A DNA stretch of 16,831 nt, from positions 1-16,831 of the forward strand of contig DIWT01000008.1 in the NCBI GenBank assembly GCA_002435745.1, in the 5' to 3' direction. Source of the DNA: a bacterium UBP15_UBA6099. GTDB taxonomy: Bacteria; UBP15; UBA6099. Under the pieces are notes generated by a model. The model was not told where the DNA came from and ran no database searches. It saw only the letters and a list, made by a program, of their open reading frames with translations. Positions 8,223 to 15,977 of this stretch are shown here, in pieces (the stretch's first letter is position 1; the number at the start of each line of letters is the position of its first letter). The position numbers were made by a program, and so were the translations under genes.

Positions 8223-8237
8223 GCCGCCGCGAGCGGC
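8223..8237 (+). other. Small GC hairpin after rpoD
   Basis: GCCGC-CGCGA-GCGGC can form a 5-bp stem with a 5-nt loop eight bases after the rpoD stop. No T-tract follows, so it is not a standard terminator. In GC-rich DNA such a short stem may be chance; it resembles the second hairpin after dnaG. Confidence 0.25.
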
Positions 8238-8272
8238 GCGACTCCGAACTATATTCCGAAAGGACAGGCAAC

Positions 8273-9337
8273 ATGAGCAAAGTTTACAAAATCGCTGTGA
8301 TCCCCGGAGACGGGACAGGCCCGGAAGTCGTCGCCGAGGGCCTCAAAGTCATGTCCGCAGTGGCGGACAAATTCGGTTTCAAATACGAGACCGGCGCTTT
8401 CGATTTCGGTGGCGAACGTTACAAAAGAACCGGCGAGGTTCTTCCCGAAACCGCGGTGAGCGAGTTGCGGGGGTTCGACTCGATTTTTCTCGGCGCAATC
8501 GGTCATCCGGACGTGAAACCCGGCATCCTCGAAAAGGGCATCCTGCTCAGGCTCCGCTTCGAGCTTGATCAATACATAAATCTGCGCCCGGTGAAACTCT
8601 ATCCGGGAGTGGAGACGCCGCTTGCGGACAAGAAGCCGGAAGACATCGACTTCGTGGTGGTGCGGGAGAACACCGAAGGGCTGTACACGGGCGCGGGCGG
8701 AATGCTGCGCGAGGGGACGCCTCACGAGGTGGCCGTTCAGGAATCCGTCAACACCCGGTTCGGCGTCGAGCGCTGCCTGAGATACGCTTTCGAGCTTTGC
8801 CGCAAGCGCGGCGGAGAGAAGAAACTCACCCTCTGCGGAAAAACCAACGTGCTCACTTTCGCATTCGGACTGTGGGAGCGAGCTTTCAATGAAATAGCCT
8901 CGGAATACCCGGACGTAAAGACGGACTACGCGCACGTGGACGCCACCTGCATGTGGATGGTCAAGAATCCGGAATGGTTTGACGTCATCGTAACCGACAA
9001 CATGTTCGGCGACATAATCACCGACCTCGGCGCGATGGTGCAGGGGGGGATGGGAATCGCGGCGGGCGGAAACATCAACCCGAAAGGCGTGTCCATGTTC
9101 GAGCCTATAGGCGGCTCTGCCCCGAAATACACCGGTATGAATATCATCAATCCGCTGGCGGCTATATGCGCCATGCAGATGATGCTGGATCATCTCGGGC
9201 TGGCCGACGCGGCGGCGGCGGTCGAACGCGCCGTGATGGAAGTGACCGGAAACCGCCTCAAATCGATGTCTGCGGGCAAAATGGGGATGTCCACCTCCGA
9301 GGTGGGCGATCTGGTTGCGAAACTGGCTGTAGAGTGA
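8273..9337 (+). CDS. leuB: 3-isopropylmalate dehydrogenase (actinobacterial-like, type 2)
   Basis: Member of the beta-decarboxylating dehydrogenases, most likely oxidising 3-isopropylmalate with NAD+ in leucine synthesis. Evidence in the 354 residues: IPGDGTGPEV at the N-terminus; the substrate-recognition helix EKGILLRLRFELD (87-99), whose Leu-Leu-x-Leu-Arg pattern favours isopropylmalate over isocitrate; Arg95, Arg105 and Arg131; catalytic Tyr138 and Lys190; metal-binding Asp213, Asp237 and Asp241; and the NAD-site segment FEPIGGSAPKYTG. From memory it resembles the actinobacterial LeuB type closely (LLLRLRFELD, VRExTEGxYTGxGG). Tartrate or other malate-type dehydrogenases of the same superfamily remain possible. 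No other leucine genes are nearby. An AAAGGA site (8259-8264) lies 8 nt before the ATG. It follows rpoD by 57 nt without a convincing promoter, so it is probably read through from upstream. Confidence 0.78.
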   Translation: MSKVYKIAVIPGDGTGPEVVAEGLKVMSAVADKFGFKYETGAFDFGGERYKRTGEVLPETAVSELRGFDSIFLGAIGHPDVKPGILEKGILLRLRFELDQYINLRPVKLYPGVETPLADKKPEDIDFVVVRENTEGLYTGAGGMLREGTPHEVAVQESVNTRFGVERCLRYAFELCRKRGGEKKLTLCGKTNVLTFAFGLWERAFNEIASEYPDVKTDYAHVDATCMWMVKNPEWFDVIVTDNMFGDIITDLGAMVQGGMGIAAGGNINPKGVSMFEPIGGSAPKYTGMNIINPLAAICAMQMMLDHLGLADAAAAVERAVMEVTGNRLKSMSAGKMGMSTSEVGDLVAKLAVE

Positions 9338-9409
9338 GGCCGCCGCGCGTCCTGTTCCGGTTTGCGCCGGGGCGGGGCGGGCGTCGATAATGGCATTAAT
9401 TTGACTATT

Positions 9410-9418
9410 TGTTATAAT
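9410..9418 (+). promoter_or_regulatory. Predicted extended -10 promoter for hrcA
   Basis: TGT followed by a perfect TATAAT (9413-9418) sits in an AT-rich island (9390-9420) inside a GC-rich gap. The hexamer at -35 spacing (ATGGCA, 9390-9395) is a poor match, as is usual for extended -10 promoters. Expected transcription start is near 9425, giving a leader of about 45 nt. The sigma factor encoded upstream keeps the His and Glu used to read extended -10 elements. Confidence 0.6.
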
Positions 9419-9431
9419 TTTGCGCAGGCGA

Positions 9432-9450
9432 GCCGGAGAGAGATTCCGGC
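9432..9450 (+). promoter_or_regulatory. Inverted repeat in the hrcA leader, possible operator
   Basis: GCCGGA-(7 nt)-TCCGGC is a perfect 6-bp inverted repeat just downstream of the predicted start site and before the hrcA ribosome site (GGAG, 9456-9459). HrcA normally binds CIRCE (TTAGCACTC-N9-GAGTGCTAA), which is absent here. The repeat could be an operator or an RNA hairpin; neither is shown. Confidence 0.3.
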
Positions 9451-9468
9451 CCGGCGGAGCATGCCGGC

Positions 9469-10494
9469 ATGAAGGAACGCAAAGCCAATATCCTCAAGCA
9501 CGTCGTCACAGACTACGTCGGCACGTGCGCGCCTGTCGGCTCGAAGCGCATAGCCGAGCGGCTCGGCGTCAGCCCGGCCACCGTCAGAAACGCCATGCAT
9601 GAGCTTTCAGAGGAAGGATACCTCGAACAGCCGCACACTTCAGCCGGTCGCGTCCCCGGCGACCCCGGGTACAGGTTCTTCGTTGACTACCTCCTCGACG
9701 AGTACAGGGCGGCGGAGGAGGAATGTCGCGGCGTCCAACAGTCTCTCGACATCATCCGCTTCAAGCTGGAGCAGTTGTTCGAGAAGGCGTCCGAACTGCT
9801 GTCCGAGATGGGCGACTGCCTGTCGTTCGTGGCCGCGCCCGGAGAGGACATGAGCAGAATCGCCCGCATCGAGTTGACCGCCGTCTCCGCCAACGGGCTG
9901 CTGATTATTCTGGTCATGAGCAACGGCCTGATAGAAAACAGGCTGGTCGAGCTTCCGACGCACGCGGAAAGACTGCCTCTGAAACATCTGGCCAAGACGC
10001 TGAACGAGAGGCTCGCGGGGCTTCGTCTCGTGGAGGTGACCTCCGGGGCGCTCGCCGCCGCCGTTAGGGACGTCCGCATCAGCGAGGAACTTCTTTACGG
10101 CGGTTTGAAAAGATTCTTTGAGGAGTTGATTTTCGCTTTCGGGCGCAAGATATATTTCGACGGGACCGCCAGACTGGTCAGGCATCCGGAGTTTCAGAAC
10201 GTAGGGGCGATGGGGCAGGTGCTGGAGTTGATTGACAGCGCGGAGAGCGGGTCGGAGATGTTCGAGACAAGGGATTCCGGGGACTCGGTGAGCGTGGTGA
10301 TCGGCAGGGAGAACAGCGTCGGAGCGCTGCGCGATTGCAGCGTGGTGAAAAGCTGCTTCAGGTTCGGCGATCAGACTCTCGGCGCCATTGGCGTCATCGG
10401 CCCGCGCCGCATGGACTACGCGCGCATGATTTGGCTCGTCCGCGACATGGCGGGGGCATTAAGCCACGCCCTCGATAAGTATCCGAGGCTCTGA
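9469..10494 (+). CDS. hrcA: Heat-inducible transcription repressor HrcA
   Basis: Represses chaperone genes under normal conditions; the family binds CIRCE operators and depends on GroE for activity. The 341-residue protein has an N-terminal winged helix (about 1-65; SKRIAERLGVSPATVRN recognition part), followed by the highly conserved LEQPHTSAGR (52-61) and GYRFFVDYLL. The C-terminal effector domain has FDGTARLVRHPEF and the typical ending GAIGVIGPRRMDYARMI. ATG 9469 is supported by GGAG 9 nt upstream and by homology from residue 2. An upstream ATG at 9461 is out of frame and meets TGA after three codons. Its first downstream neighbour is dnaJ; the usual grpE and dnaK between them are missing, and no CIRCE is seen before hrcA or dnaJ. 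Confidence 0.93.
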   Translation: MKERKANILKHVVTDYVGTCAPVGSKRIAERLGVSPATVRNAMHELSEEGYLEQPHTSAGRVPGDPGYRFFVDYLLDEYRAAEEECRGVQQSLDIIRFKLEQLFEKASELLSEMGDCLSFVAAPGEDMSRIARIELTAVSANGLLIILVMSNGLIENRLVELPTHAERLPLKHLAKTLNERLAGLRLVEVTSGALAAAVRDVRISEELLYGGLKRFFEELIFAFGRKIYFDGTARLVRHPEFQNVGAMGQVLELIDSAESGSEMFETRDSGDSVSVVIGRENSVGALRDCSVVKSCFRFGDQTLGAIGVIGPRRMDYARMIWLVRDMAGALSHALDKYPRL

Positions 10495-10573
10495 CTCCTT
10501 CAATAATTCCCGCCGACGAGAAAAGGACGACCGCCCGCCGTTAAATCACACATGGGAGACGACAACCAGAGGG

Positions 10574-11695
10574 ATGGAGAAACAGGACTATTACGAACTG
10601 CTGGAAGTGCCTAAAACCGCTTCCACCGACGAGATAAAGAAATCATACAGGCGTCTGGCGCGCAAGCTGCACCCCGACCTAAACCCCGGCGACGCAGCCG
10701 CTGAAGAGCGCTTCAAACAAATCTCCGAGGCCTATCAGGTACTCGGCGACGACGCCAAACGCAGGCAGTACGACATGTTCGGCCACTCCGGCATGAACGG
10801 GGGAGGCGGCGGGTTCGAGGACTTCGGTTTCAGCGGGTTCGGCGATATCTTCGACATGTTTTTCGGCGGCGGCGGCGGAGCGCGAGGCGGCCGGCGGCAG
10901 CCGAGGCCATCCCGAGGCGCCGACGTCAGATACGACATCCAAATTTCTTTCCGCGACGCCGCCTTCGGCAAAGACGCTGAAATCGAGATTCCAACCATCG
11001 TGGACTGCGAAAAATGCTCCGGCACAGGCTCCGCCAGCGGCTCTCACCCTGTCACATGCTCGACTTGCGGCGGCTCCGGACAGGTCAGGCAGGTCAGCAA
11101 CACCATATTCGGCCAAATGCAGAGTGTTGTCACCTGTCCGGCGTGCAGAGGCGCGGGCCGTCAGGTCCCCGATCCCTGCCGCGCGTGTTCCGGCGCCGGC
11201 AGAGCGCGTTCTGTGAAAACGGTGAAAATTTCCATACCCGCCGGCGTGGACAGCGGGCAGAAGCTGCGCTTGGTCGGCGAAGGCGAGCCGGGCGAACTGG
11301 GCGGCCCGCGCGGCGATCTCTACGTTGTCGTATTCGTCGCCGAACACGAGTTCTTCAAACGCAACGGGCAGGATATCTTCTGCGAGGTCCCCATCAGCTT
11401 CACTCAGGCCGCCCTCGGCGACGAAATCGAAGTGCCAACCCTTCGCGGCCCGGAAAAAATCGAAATCCCGCCGGGAACTCAGTCCGGCATGGTCTTCCGC
11501 CTCCGCGAGAAGGGCTTCCCGAACCTGAGAGGCAAAAACCGGGGCGACCAACACGTGATGGTCAAAGTGGTCGTGCCGAAAAAACTGAACTCGAAGCAGA
11601 AAAAGCTGCTCGGCGAGTTCGCCGAGGCAGGAGGAGAGGAATTGAGGCGTCCGCAAACCGGGCCGCTCAAGAAGATAATCGAGATGTTCAAATGA
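10574..11695 (+). CDS. dnaJ: Chaperone DnaJ (Hsp40, type I)
   Basis: Co-chaperone that delivers unfolded clients to DnaK and stimulates its ATPase. The 373 residues show all type I parts. The J domain (about 5-70) has His33-Pro34-Asp35. A Gly/Phe-rich stretch spans about 75-105. Four zinc-binding CxxCxGxG repeats follow, with Cys pairs at 145/148, 162/165, 188/191 and 202/205, and then the two C-terminal substrate-binding domains (GDLYVVV, GDEIEVPTLRG, FRLREKGFP). The start is set by homology (MEKQDYYELL). Its ribosome site is poor: GAGGG abuts the ATG directly and a GGGAG lies 15 nt away. The 79-nt gap after hrcA holds no clear promoter or CIRCE. dnaK and grpE must be elsewhere in the genome. 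Confidence 0.96.
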   Translation: MEKQDYYELLEVPKTASTDEIKKSYRRLARKLHPDLNPGDAAAEERFKQISEAYQVLGDDAKRRQYDMFGHSGMNGGGGGFEDFGFSGFGDIFDMFFGGGGGARGGRRQPRPSRGADVRYDIQISFRDAAFGKDAEIEIPTIVDCEKCSGTGSASGSHPVTCSTCGGSGQVRQVSNTIFGQMQSVVTCPACRGAGRQVPDPCRACSGAGRARSVKTVKISIPAGVDSGQKLRLVGEGEPGELGGPRGDLYVVVFVAEHEFFKRNGQDIFCEVPISFTQAALGDEIEVPTLRGPEKIEIPPGTQSGMVFRLREKGFPNLRGKNRGDQHVMVKVVVPKKLNSKQKKLLGEFAEAGGEELRRPQTGPLKKIIEMFK

Positions 11696-11706
11696 GGCGG
11701 TGACGC

Positions 11707-12423
11707 TTGGAGCGGGTCTGGCTTGACGATTTCGACGGAGCGGCTGTGCGGGGAGCCGCCGCGCGGCACGCGGTAAAAGTCCTGCGCGCGCGCGTCGGCG
11801 ATGTCTTCGCCGGTTACGACGGCTCCCGCGAGAGGACTCTCCGGGTTGCCGGGTTCGACGGCGGCGCGGTTCTCGTGGAAGCGCTCGCAGAGCGCGAACT
11901 GCCACAGACTCCGGGTTCGCGGCTCACTCTTGCCGCCGCGCTCCTGAAAGGCAGAAGGTGGGATTTGCTCCTTGAAAAGGCCGCCGAACTGGGCGTTGGC
12001 CGCATAATCCCTCTTGCCGCCGAAAGAAGCGTGGCGAAACTCGCGGGCGAGGACTCCGCCGAAAGGCTGGAACGGTGGCGGCGAATACTCGGCGGAGCTT
12101 CGGCCCAGTGCGCCGGGAGAATCCCCGGAATTTGCGAGCCTGAAAGCCCCGCCTCGGCGGTCGAACGGCTCTCCGGCGCGCCTAATAAATTTATATTTAT
12201 AACTCGCGGCGCGGCGGAATCGTTCGCAACAGCCGTCCGCGAGCTTGAAGACGGCGAAACAGTTGTGATGGTCGGTCCGGAAGGCGACTGGACGGACGCC
12301 GAAACGCAGTCTGCCGCAGCGGCGGGTTTCCGCGCGGCGGCTCTCGGCCCGCTCATTCTCCGGGCTGAAACGGCGGCTATAGCGGCGGCGGCTCTCGTCT
12401 CGCTGGCCGGAAAGGATGTCTGA
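11707..12423 (+). CDS. rsmE: 16S rRNA (uracil-1498-N3) methyltransferase RsmE
   Basis: SPOUT-family enzyme that methylates U1498 near the 3' end of 16S rRNA in assembled 30S subunits. Seen in the 238 residues: an N-terminal PUA-like part; GRRWDLLLEKAAELGVGRIIPL and AERSV in the middle; and the knot motifs VGPEGDWTDAE and ILRAETAAIAA (usual LRTETAA) that bind S-adenosylmethionine. The start is TTG at 11707, supported by GAGG (11694-11697) overlapping the dnaJ stop at 9 nt spacing; no ATG fits. dnaJ followed by rsmE is a recurrent order in bacteria. A run of 20 A/T bases (12183-12202) inside this gene is out of keeping with its composition. The TGA stop is directly followed by the TTG of phoH. 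Confidence 0.9.
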   Translation: MERVWLDDFDGAAVRGAAARHAVKVLRARVGDVFAGYDGSRERTLRVAGFDGGAVLVEALAERELPQTPGSRLTLAAALLKGRRWDLLLEKAAELGVGRIIPLAAERSVAKLAGEDSAERLERWRRILGGASAQCAGRIPGICEPESPASAVERLSGAPNKFIFITRGAAESFATAVRELEDGETVVMVGPEGDWTDAETQSAAAAGFRAAALGPLILRAETAAIAAAALVSLAGKDV

Positions 12424-12426
12424 TTG
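12411..12426 (+). promoter_or_regulatory. Ribosome binding site and TTG start of phoH
   Basis: AAAGGA (12411-12416), inside the end of rsmE, lies 7 nt before a TTG that directly follows the rsmE TGA. No in-frame ATG occurs before the conserved part of the protein, so TTG is the best start. Confidence 0.6.
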
Positions 12427-13386
12427 GGAGATAAAAAGAAAAAATCGATAGTCAGGCTCAACAGTCAGGACGAAGCCCTCGGCCTGTTCGGAAACAGGGA
12501 CGAAAATCTCAAATGGCTGGAGCGGGAAGCGGGCGTGACTTGCTCGTACAGAGACGGCGAGGTCAAGCTCAGCGGCGCGCTGGCCGCGCAGGCGGCGGAA
12601 ATGCTTGAACGCCTCCTCGAACGCCTCCGCAAGGGCGGCAGCGTCACCGGCGCCGACTTCAAGTACGGGGCCATGCTCATAAACGGCGACGGCGACGAGG
12701 GCGAGGACGCGGTCGTCAAAACCCACAACGGAACCGGCCGCTCCATCAGCCCCCGCAGTCCCACCCAGCGCGACTACATCCGCGCGATTATGAAAAACGA
12801 CCTCGTCTTCGCCATCGGCCCCGCCGGAACCGGCAAGACATACCTCGCGGTCGCGGTCGCGGTCAACTGCCTTGCGGAGGAGGCCGTCAAACGCATCATC
12901 ATCTGCAGGCCTGCGGTCGAGGCCGGCGAAAAACTCGGCTTTCTTCCCGGCGATTTTCAGGAAAAGGTCGATCCCTACCTGCGGCCCGTCTACGACGCCC
13001 TGTTCGCGATGATGAACTTTGAGAAATGCCGCCGACTGATGGACACCGGAGTCATCGAAGTCGCCCCGCTCGCTTTCATGCGGGGCAGGACTCTCGAAGA
13101 CGCTTATGTTATACTGGACGAGGCGCAGAACACTACGGTCGAGCAGATGAAGATGTTCCTAACCCGTCTCGGCTCGCGCTCCCGGGCGGTCATCACGGGG
13201 GACGTCACTCAAATCGACCTGCCGCCGGAAAAAATGTCGGGCTTGGTGGACGCCGAGCGGCGTCTGCGCAGCCTGCCGGAAATCAAGTTCGTCAGATTCA
13301 GCAAACTCGACGTGGTGCGGCATGAGCTTGTCGCGAAAATCATCCGCGCTTACGAGAGCGAAAACGGCGAAGGTGATGTTAATTGA
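12424..13386 (+). CDS. phoH: PhoH-family ATPase (YbeZ type)
   Basis: ATP-binding protein of the PhoH/YbeZ family, linked in other bacteria to RNA metabolism and to YbeY. The 320 residues comprise a small N-terminal KH-like region (about 25-70), a charged linker, and a P-loop ATPase domain. That domain has Walker A GPAGTGKT (132-139), the family motif ICRPAVEAGEKLGFLPGD, Walker B VILDEAQN (229-236), and the sensor-like GDVTQIDLP. Length and motifs are typical. It starts at TTG with its ribosome site inside rsmE and ends overlapping the next gene by 4 bp (TTGA), so translation is probably coupled on both sides. The order phoH, HD-hydrolase, ybeY, dgkA is a known conserved cluster in Firmicutes. 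Exact biochemical role of the family is still poorly defined. Confidence 0.92.
   Translation: MGDKKKKSIVRLNSQDEALGLFGNRDENLKWLEREAGVTCSYRDGEVKLSGALAAQAAEMLERLLERLRKGGSVTGADFKYGAMLINGDGDEGEDAVVKTHNGTGRSISPRSPTQRDYIRAIMKNDLVFAIGPAGTGKTYLAVAVAVNCLAEEAVKRIIICRPAVEAGEKLGFLPGDFQEKVDPYLRPVYDALFAMMNFEKCRRLMDTGVIEVAPLAFMRGRTLEDAYVILDEAQNTTVEQMKMFLTRLGSRSRAVITGDVTQIDLPPEKMSGLVDAERRLRSLPEIKFVRFSKLDVVRHELVAKIIRAYESENGEGDVN
13371..13385 (+). promoter_or_regulatory. Strong ribosome binding site and TTG start of pgpH
   Basis: AGGTGAT (13371-13377), matching the anti-Shine-Dalgarno over seven bases, lies 5 nt before the TTG at 13383. The TTG overlaps the phoH stop as TTGA. The strong site decides in favour of this rare start codon. 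Confidence 0.65.
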
Positions 13387-15527
13387 CGAAAAACAATAAA
13401 AGGGCAGGGAACTCCCCGTTAGGCGCGCGCGTTCTCGACGCTCTGGCGGACTTAAGGATGGGCGGCGGCAGGCGCGCGGCGATTGCCGTCGCGCTCTACT
13501 TCGTCGTCTGCGGCCTTTATCTCTACGGCTCCTTCGGCGGCTCCGCCTACCGCGCGGGCGACATCGTGGAGTCCGACATCGTGTCCCCCCGCACTATGGA
13601 ATATGAGGACGCGGAGGCCACTGAGGCCGCTCGCCGCGCGGCATCCGAAAAAATCGAGCCGGTTTATTCTCTCGCTCCCGGCTTCAGAAGCGGCATCGAG
13701 GATGTTTTTCAGAGACTGCTCGAAACTCTCCGCTCCCGCGGCCCCGCAGAGAACTTCTCCCGCCTCGAAAAGGAACTCTACGACTTCGGCCTCGGCGGCG
13801 ATTCCGTTCGCGCCCTTCTTTCGATGGATGTCGAGAAGGCCGTACAGTTGTGGGTTGCCGTCTCCACCGCCCTCAACCGCTTGGGCGAAATGGAAAACGT
13901 CGGCTCCGGCGACATTATGGGCATAGCCGAAGAAGCAGGCAGGCTTGCCCGGCAGGACGACCTTGACCATTCCATCTCTTCAGTCGCGCATGATATCGTC
14001 AGCGTCGCGGTGAAATCGAATCTCGAAACGGACGCCGAGGCCACGGAGAACCTTCGCAAAGAGGCCGCTCAATCGGCTCCGCCCGTCGTGAGGACTATCC
14101 GGAAAAATGAGGTCATCGTCCGCAGGGGCGATCCCATCAGCGCCAAACACCTCGACATCATGAAGACGTCCGGCGTCGGCTCCGGCGGCGACTCGTGGAA
14201 CCGCCTCGCGGGCAAGGCTCTTCTTATCGCTCTTTCATTCCTCATCATCGGCGCTTTCGTAAAAACTTTCCATCCGCGTATTTACAGGGATGAAAAGAAA
14301 CTCCTTATCTTCGCCACTCTTCTTGCGCTTGCCGCAGCGTGGTCGGCCCTCATTATTAGAGTCCCCAGTTTTTCCGGGTATCTAATCGGCGTCGCCGCCG
14401 GAACCTCGACCATCCTCATGTGCGTAATGCTCAGCCGACTGATGACGCTCGCCGCCATGCCTGTCTTCCTCGCGATGACCGCGCTCTCTCTCGAAATGGC
14501 CGCCGAGCACCTGCTTGTGGCTATCGCCGCTTCTCTCGCGGCATATTTTTATTCTGTCCGCACGCACGACAAAGACAACCTCATGAAGGCCGGAGCCGCC
14601 GTGTCGGTCGTTAGCATGGTCTCCATCCTCATCATAACCCTCATCAAGTTTTCATCCGCGGCGGACGCCGCGATAAATATCTTCATTTTCGGCGGCCTCA
14701 ACGGCATGCTGTCCTTCGTTTTCGCCGCCGGGCTTATGCCCGCCTATGAAAAAGTGTTCAACGTCACCACGCCTCACAGGCTGCTCGAACTCTCCAACCC
14801 GGAAGAGCCGCTGCTAAAGAGGCTGCTTATAGAGGCCCCCGGCACTTATCACCACTCGATACTCGTCGGCAACCTCGCGGAGACCGCAGCCGAGGCGGTC
14901 GGCGCGGACGCACTGCTCGTCCGCATCGCCTGCTACTATCACGACATCGGCAAGCTCAAGCGTCCTTACTTCTTCATCGAAAATCGGATGGACGGCCTGA
15001 GCCAGTTGACGGATGTCGCTCCGACGCTCGGCGCGCTCGTCATCTCCTCCCACGTCAAGGACGGCGTCGAGATGGCCCGCGAAAACCGGCTGCCGGAAGA
15101 GGTGATCGAGCTTATCTCCGAGCACCACGGCACTTGCCTCATTTCCTTCTTCTACCAACAGGCGCGCGCCCGAGTCGAAGCGGGCGAGTGCGAGGACGTC
15201 GGCGAAAACAGGTTCAGGTATCCCGGCCCGCGCCCCAGCCGCATCGAGGGCGCTATCATCATGCTCGCCGACTCCTGCGAAGCCGCCGTCCGCTCCCTCA
15301 AGGCTCCCACGCCCAAGGCCATCGAAAGCATCGTTGACAACATCGTCGTGTCCCGCCTTCGCGAAGGCCAGTTCGAACAGTGCGATGTCACTCTAAAACA
15401 AATCGACTCTATCAGAAATTCGCTCCTGAAAACCCTCGCGGGCGTATACCACTCCCGCATGGAGTATCCCGACCTTGAGGAGTTCAAGGAGCGAGAGGCC
15501 GCGCCCAGAAAAAACGGCGCGGGTTGA
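13383..15527 (+). CDS. pgpH: Membrane HD-domain cyclic-di-AMP phosphodiesterase (PgpH/YqfF family)
   Basis: Predicted to hydrolyse the second messenger c-di-AMP. The 714 residues follow the 7TMR-HD architecture. There is one N-terminal membrane segment (about 35-55), then an extracytoplasmic domain to about 270 containing VRTIRKNEVIVRRGDPI. A cluster of about seven membrane helices (about 275-460) leads to a cytoplasmic HD domain with EAPGTYHHS, YYHDIGKLKRPYFF (His520-Asp521 as the HD pair), ISSHVKDG and SEHHGT. These match characterised PgpH from Listeria and Bacillus closely. The start is a TTG with a very strong ribosome site. It lies between phoH and ybeY, its usual place in Firmicutes-like clusters. 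No diadenylate cyclase is in this window. Older annotations call this family simply HDIG-domain protein. Confidence 0.9.
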   Translation: MTKNNKRAGNSPLGARVLDALADLRMGGGRRAAIAVALYFVVCGLYLYGSFGGSAYRAGDIVESDIVSPRTMEYEDAEATEAARRAASEKIEPVYSLAPGFRSGIEDVFQRLLETLRSRGPAENFSRLEKELYDFGLGGDSVRALLSMDVEKAVQLWVAVSTALNRLGEMENVGSGDIMGIAEEAGRLARQDDLDHSISSVAHDIVSVAVKSNLETDAEATENLRKEAAQSAPPVVRTIRKNEVIVRRGDPISAKHLDIMKTSGVGSGGDSWNRLAGKALLIALSFLIIGAFVKTFHPRIYRDEKKLLIFATLLALAAAWSALIIRVPSFSGYLIGVAAGTSTILMCVMLSRLMTLAAMPVFLAMTALSLEMAAEHLLVAIAASLAAYFYSVRTHDKDNLMKAGAAVSVVSMVSILIITLIKFSSAADAAINIFIFGGLNGMLSFVFAAGLMPAYEKVFNVTTPHRLLELSNPEEPLLKRLLIEAPGTYHHSILVGNLAETAAEAVGADALLVRIACYYHDIGKLKRPYFFIENRMDGLSQLTDVAPTLGALVISSHVKDGVEMARENRLPEEVIELISEHHGTCLISFFYQQARARVEAGECEDVGENRFRYPGPRPSRIEGAIIMLADSCEAAVRSLKAPTPKAIESIVDNIVVSRLREGQFEQCDVTLKQIDSIRNSLLKTLAGVYHSRMEYPDLEEFKEREAAPRKNGAG

Positions 15528-15530
15528 ACA

Positions 15531-15977
15531 ATGCCCAACGTATGGATTGAAAACAAAACCAAAGTCAAAATCAACGAGCGCACGCTTGCCCGATACGCCG
15601 CCTCCGCCCTTGAAGCCGTCAAAGGCTGGAAGGACGCCGAGCTTTCCATCATCCTCGTCGGCGACAAACGCATCCAGTCGCTCAACTCCCGCTGGCGCGG
15701 CAAAGACCGCCCGACGGACGTCATTAGCTTCCCGATGGACGGCGTCGCCCCACCGGCTCCCGGAGAGACTCTCGTCGTCGGCGATATCGTCATCGGCATC
15801 CGCCGCGCCATCGCCGACGCCGCAGAGGAAGGCGTCTCGCTCGACGCAAAACTCCGCGAACTCGTCATCCACAGCGTCCTTCATCTCATGGGACATGACC
15901 ACGAGACCGACGAGCAGTCCCGCGCTATGGAAACCCGTCGCCGCTCCCTTCTCAAAGCTATGGAGCGCCAAGCATGA
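15531..15977 (+). CDS. ybeY: Endoribonuclease YbeY (16S rRNA 3' maturation factor)
   Basis: Zinc-dependent single-strand endoribonuclease needed for 16S rRNA 3'-end processing and late 70S quality control. The 148-residue length is typical. The metal site is the HxxxHxxxxxH motif with His114, His118 and His124 (HSVLHLMGHDH); the upstream conserved PTDVISFPMD and VGDIVIG are also present. It begins 3 nt after the pgpH stop with only a weak ribosome site, suggesting coupling, and its stop overlaps the next start (ATGA). Its position beside phoH and two genes after rsmE fits a shared role in ribosome maturation. Confidence 0.95.
   Translation: MPNVWIENKTKVKINERTLARYAASALEAVKGWKDAELSIILVGDKRIQSLNSRWRGKDRPTDVISFPMDGVAPPAPGETLVVGDIVIGIRRAIADAAEEGVSLDAKLRELVIHSVLHLMGHDHETDEQSRAMETRRRSLLKAMERQA

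Noticed and set aside
8250..8255. TATATT as -10 of a leuB promoter
   Set aside because: No -35 match at proper spacing, no TG extension, and the start site would fall on the ribosome binding site.
9338..9389. Terminator after leuB (CCGG-N6-CCGG and GC-rich repeats)
   Set aside because: Stem too short and self-complementary by chance, no T-tract; transcription may simply run on into hrcA.
9391..9407. Sigma-54 promoter suggested by TGGCA...TTGA before hrcA
   Set aside because: The GG-to-G spacing is one base short and the -12 element lacks GC; the extended -10 TGTTATAAT nearby explains the AT-rich island better.
9401..9418. TTGACT as -35 for the hrcA promoter
   Set aside because: It lies only 6 bp from the TATAAT; sigma-70 promoters need about 16-18 bp.
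10552..10614. Small ORF from ATG 10552 overlapping the start of dnaJ
   Set aside because: Twenty codons without recognisable features, in another frame; dnaJ homology fixes ATG 10574. Only useful as a source of a distant GGGAG.
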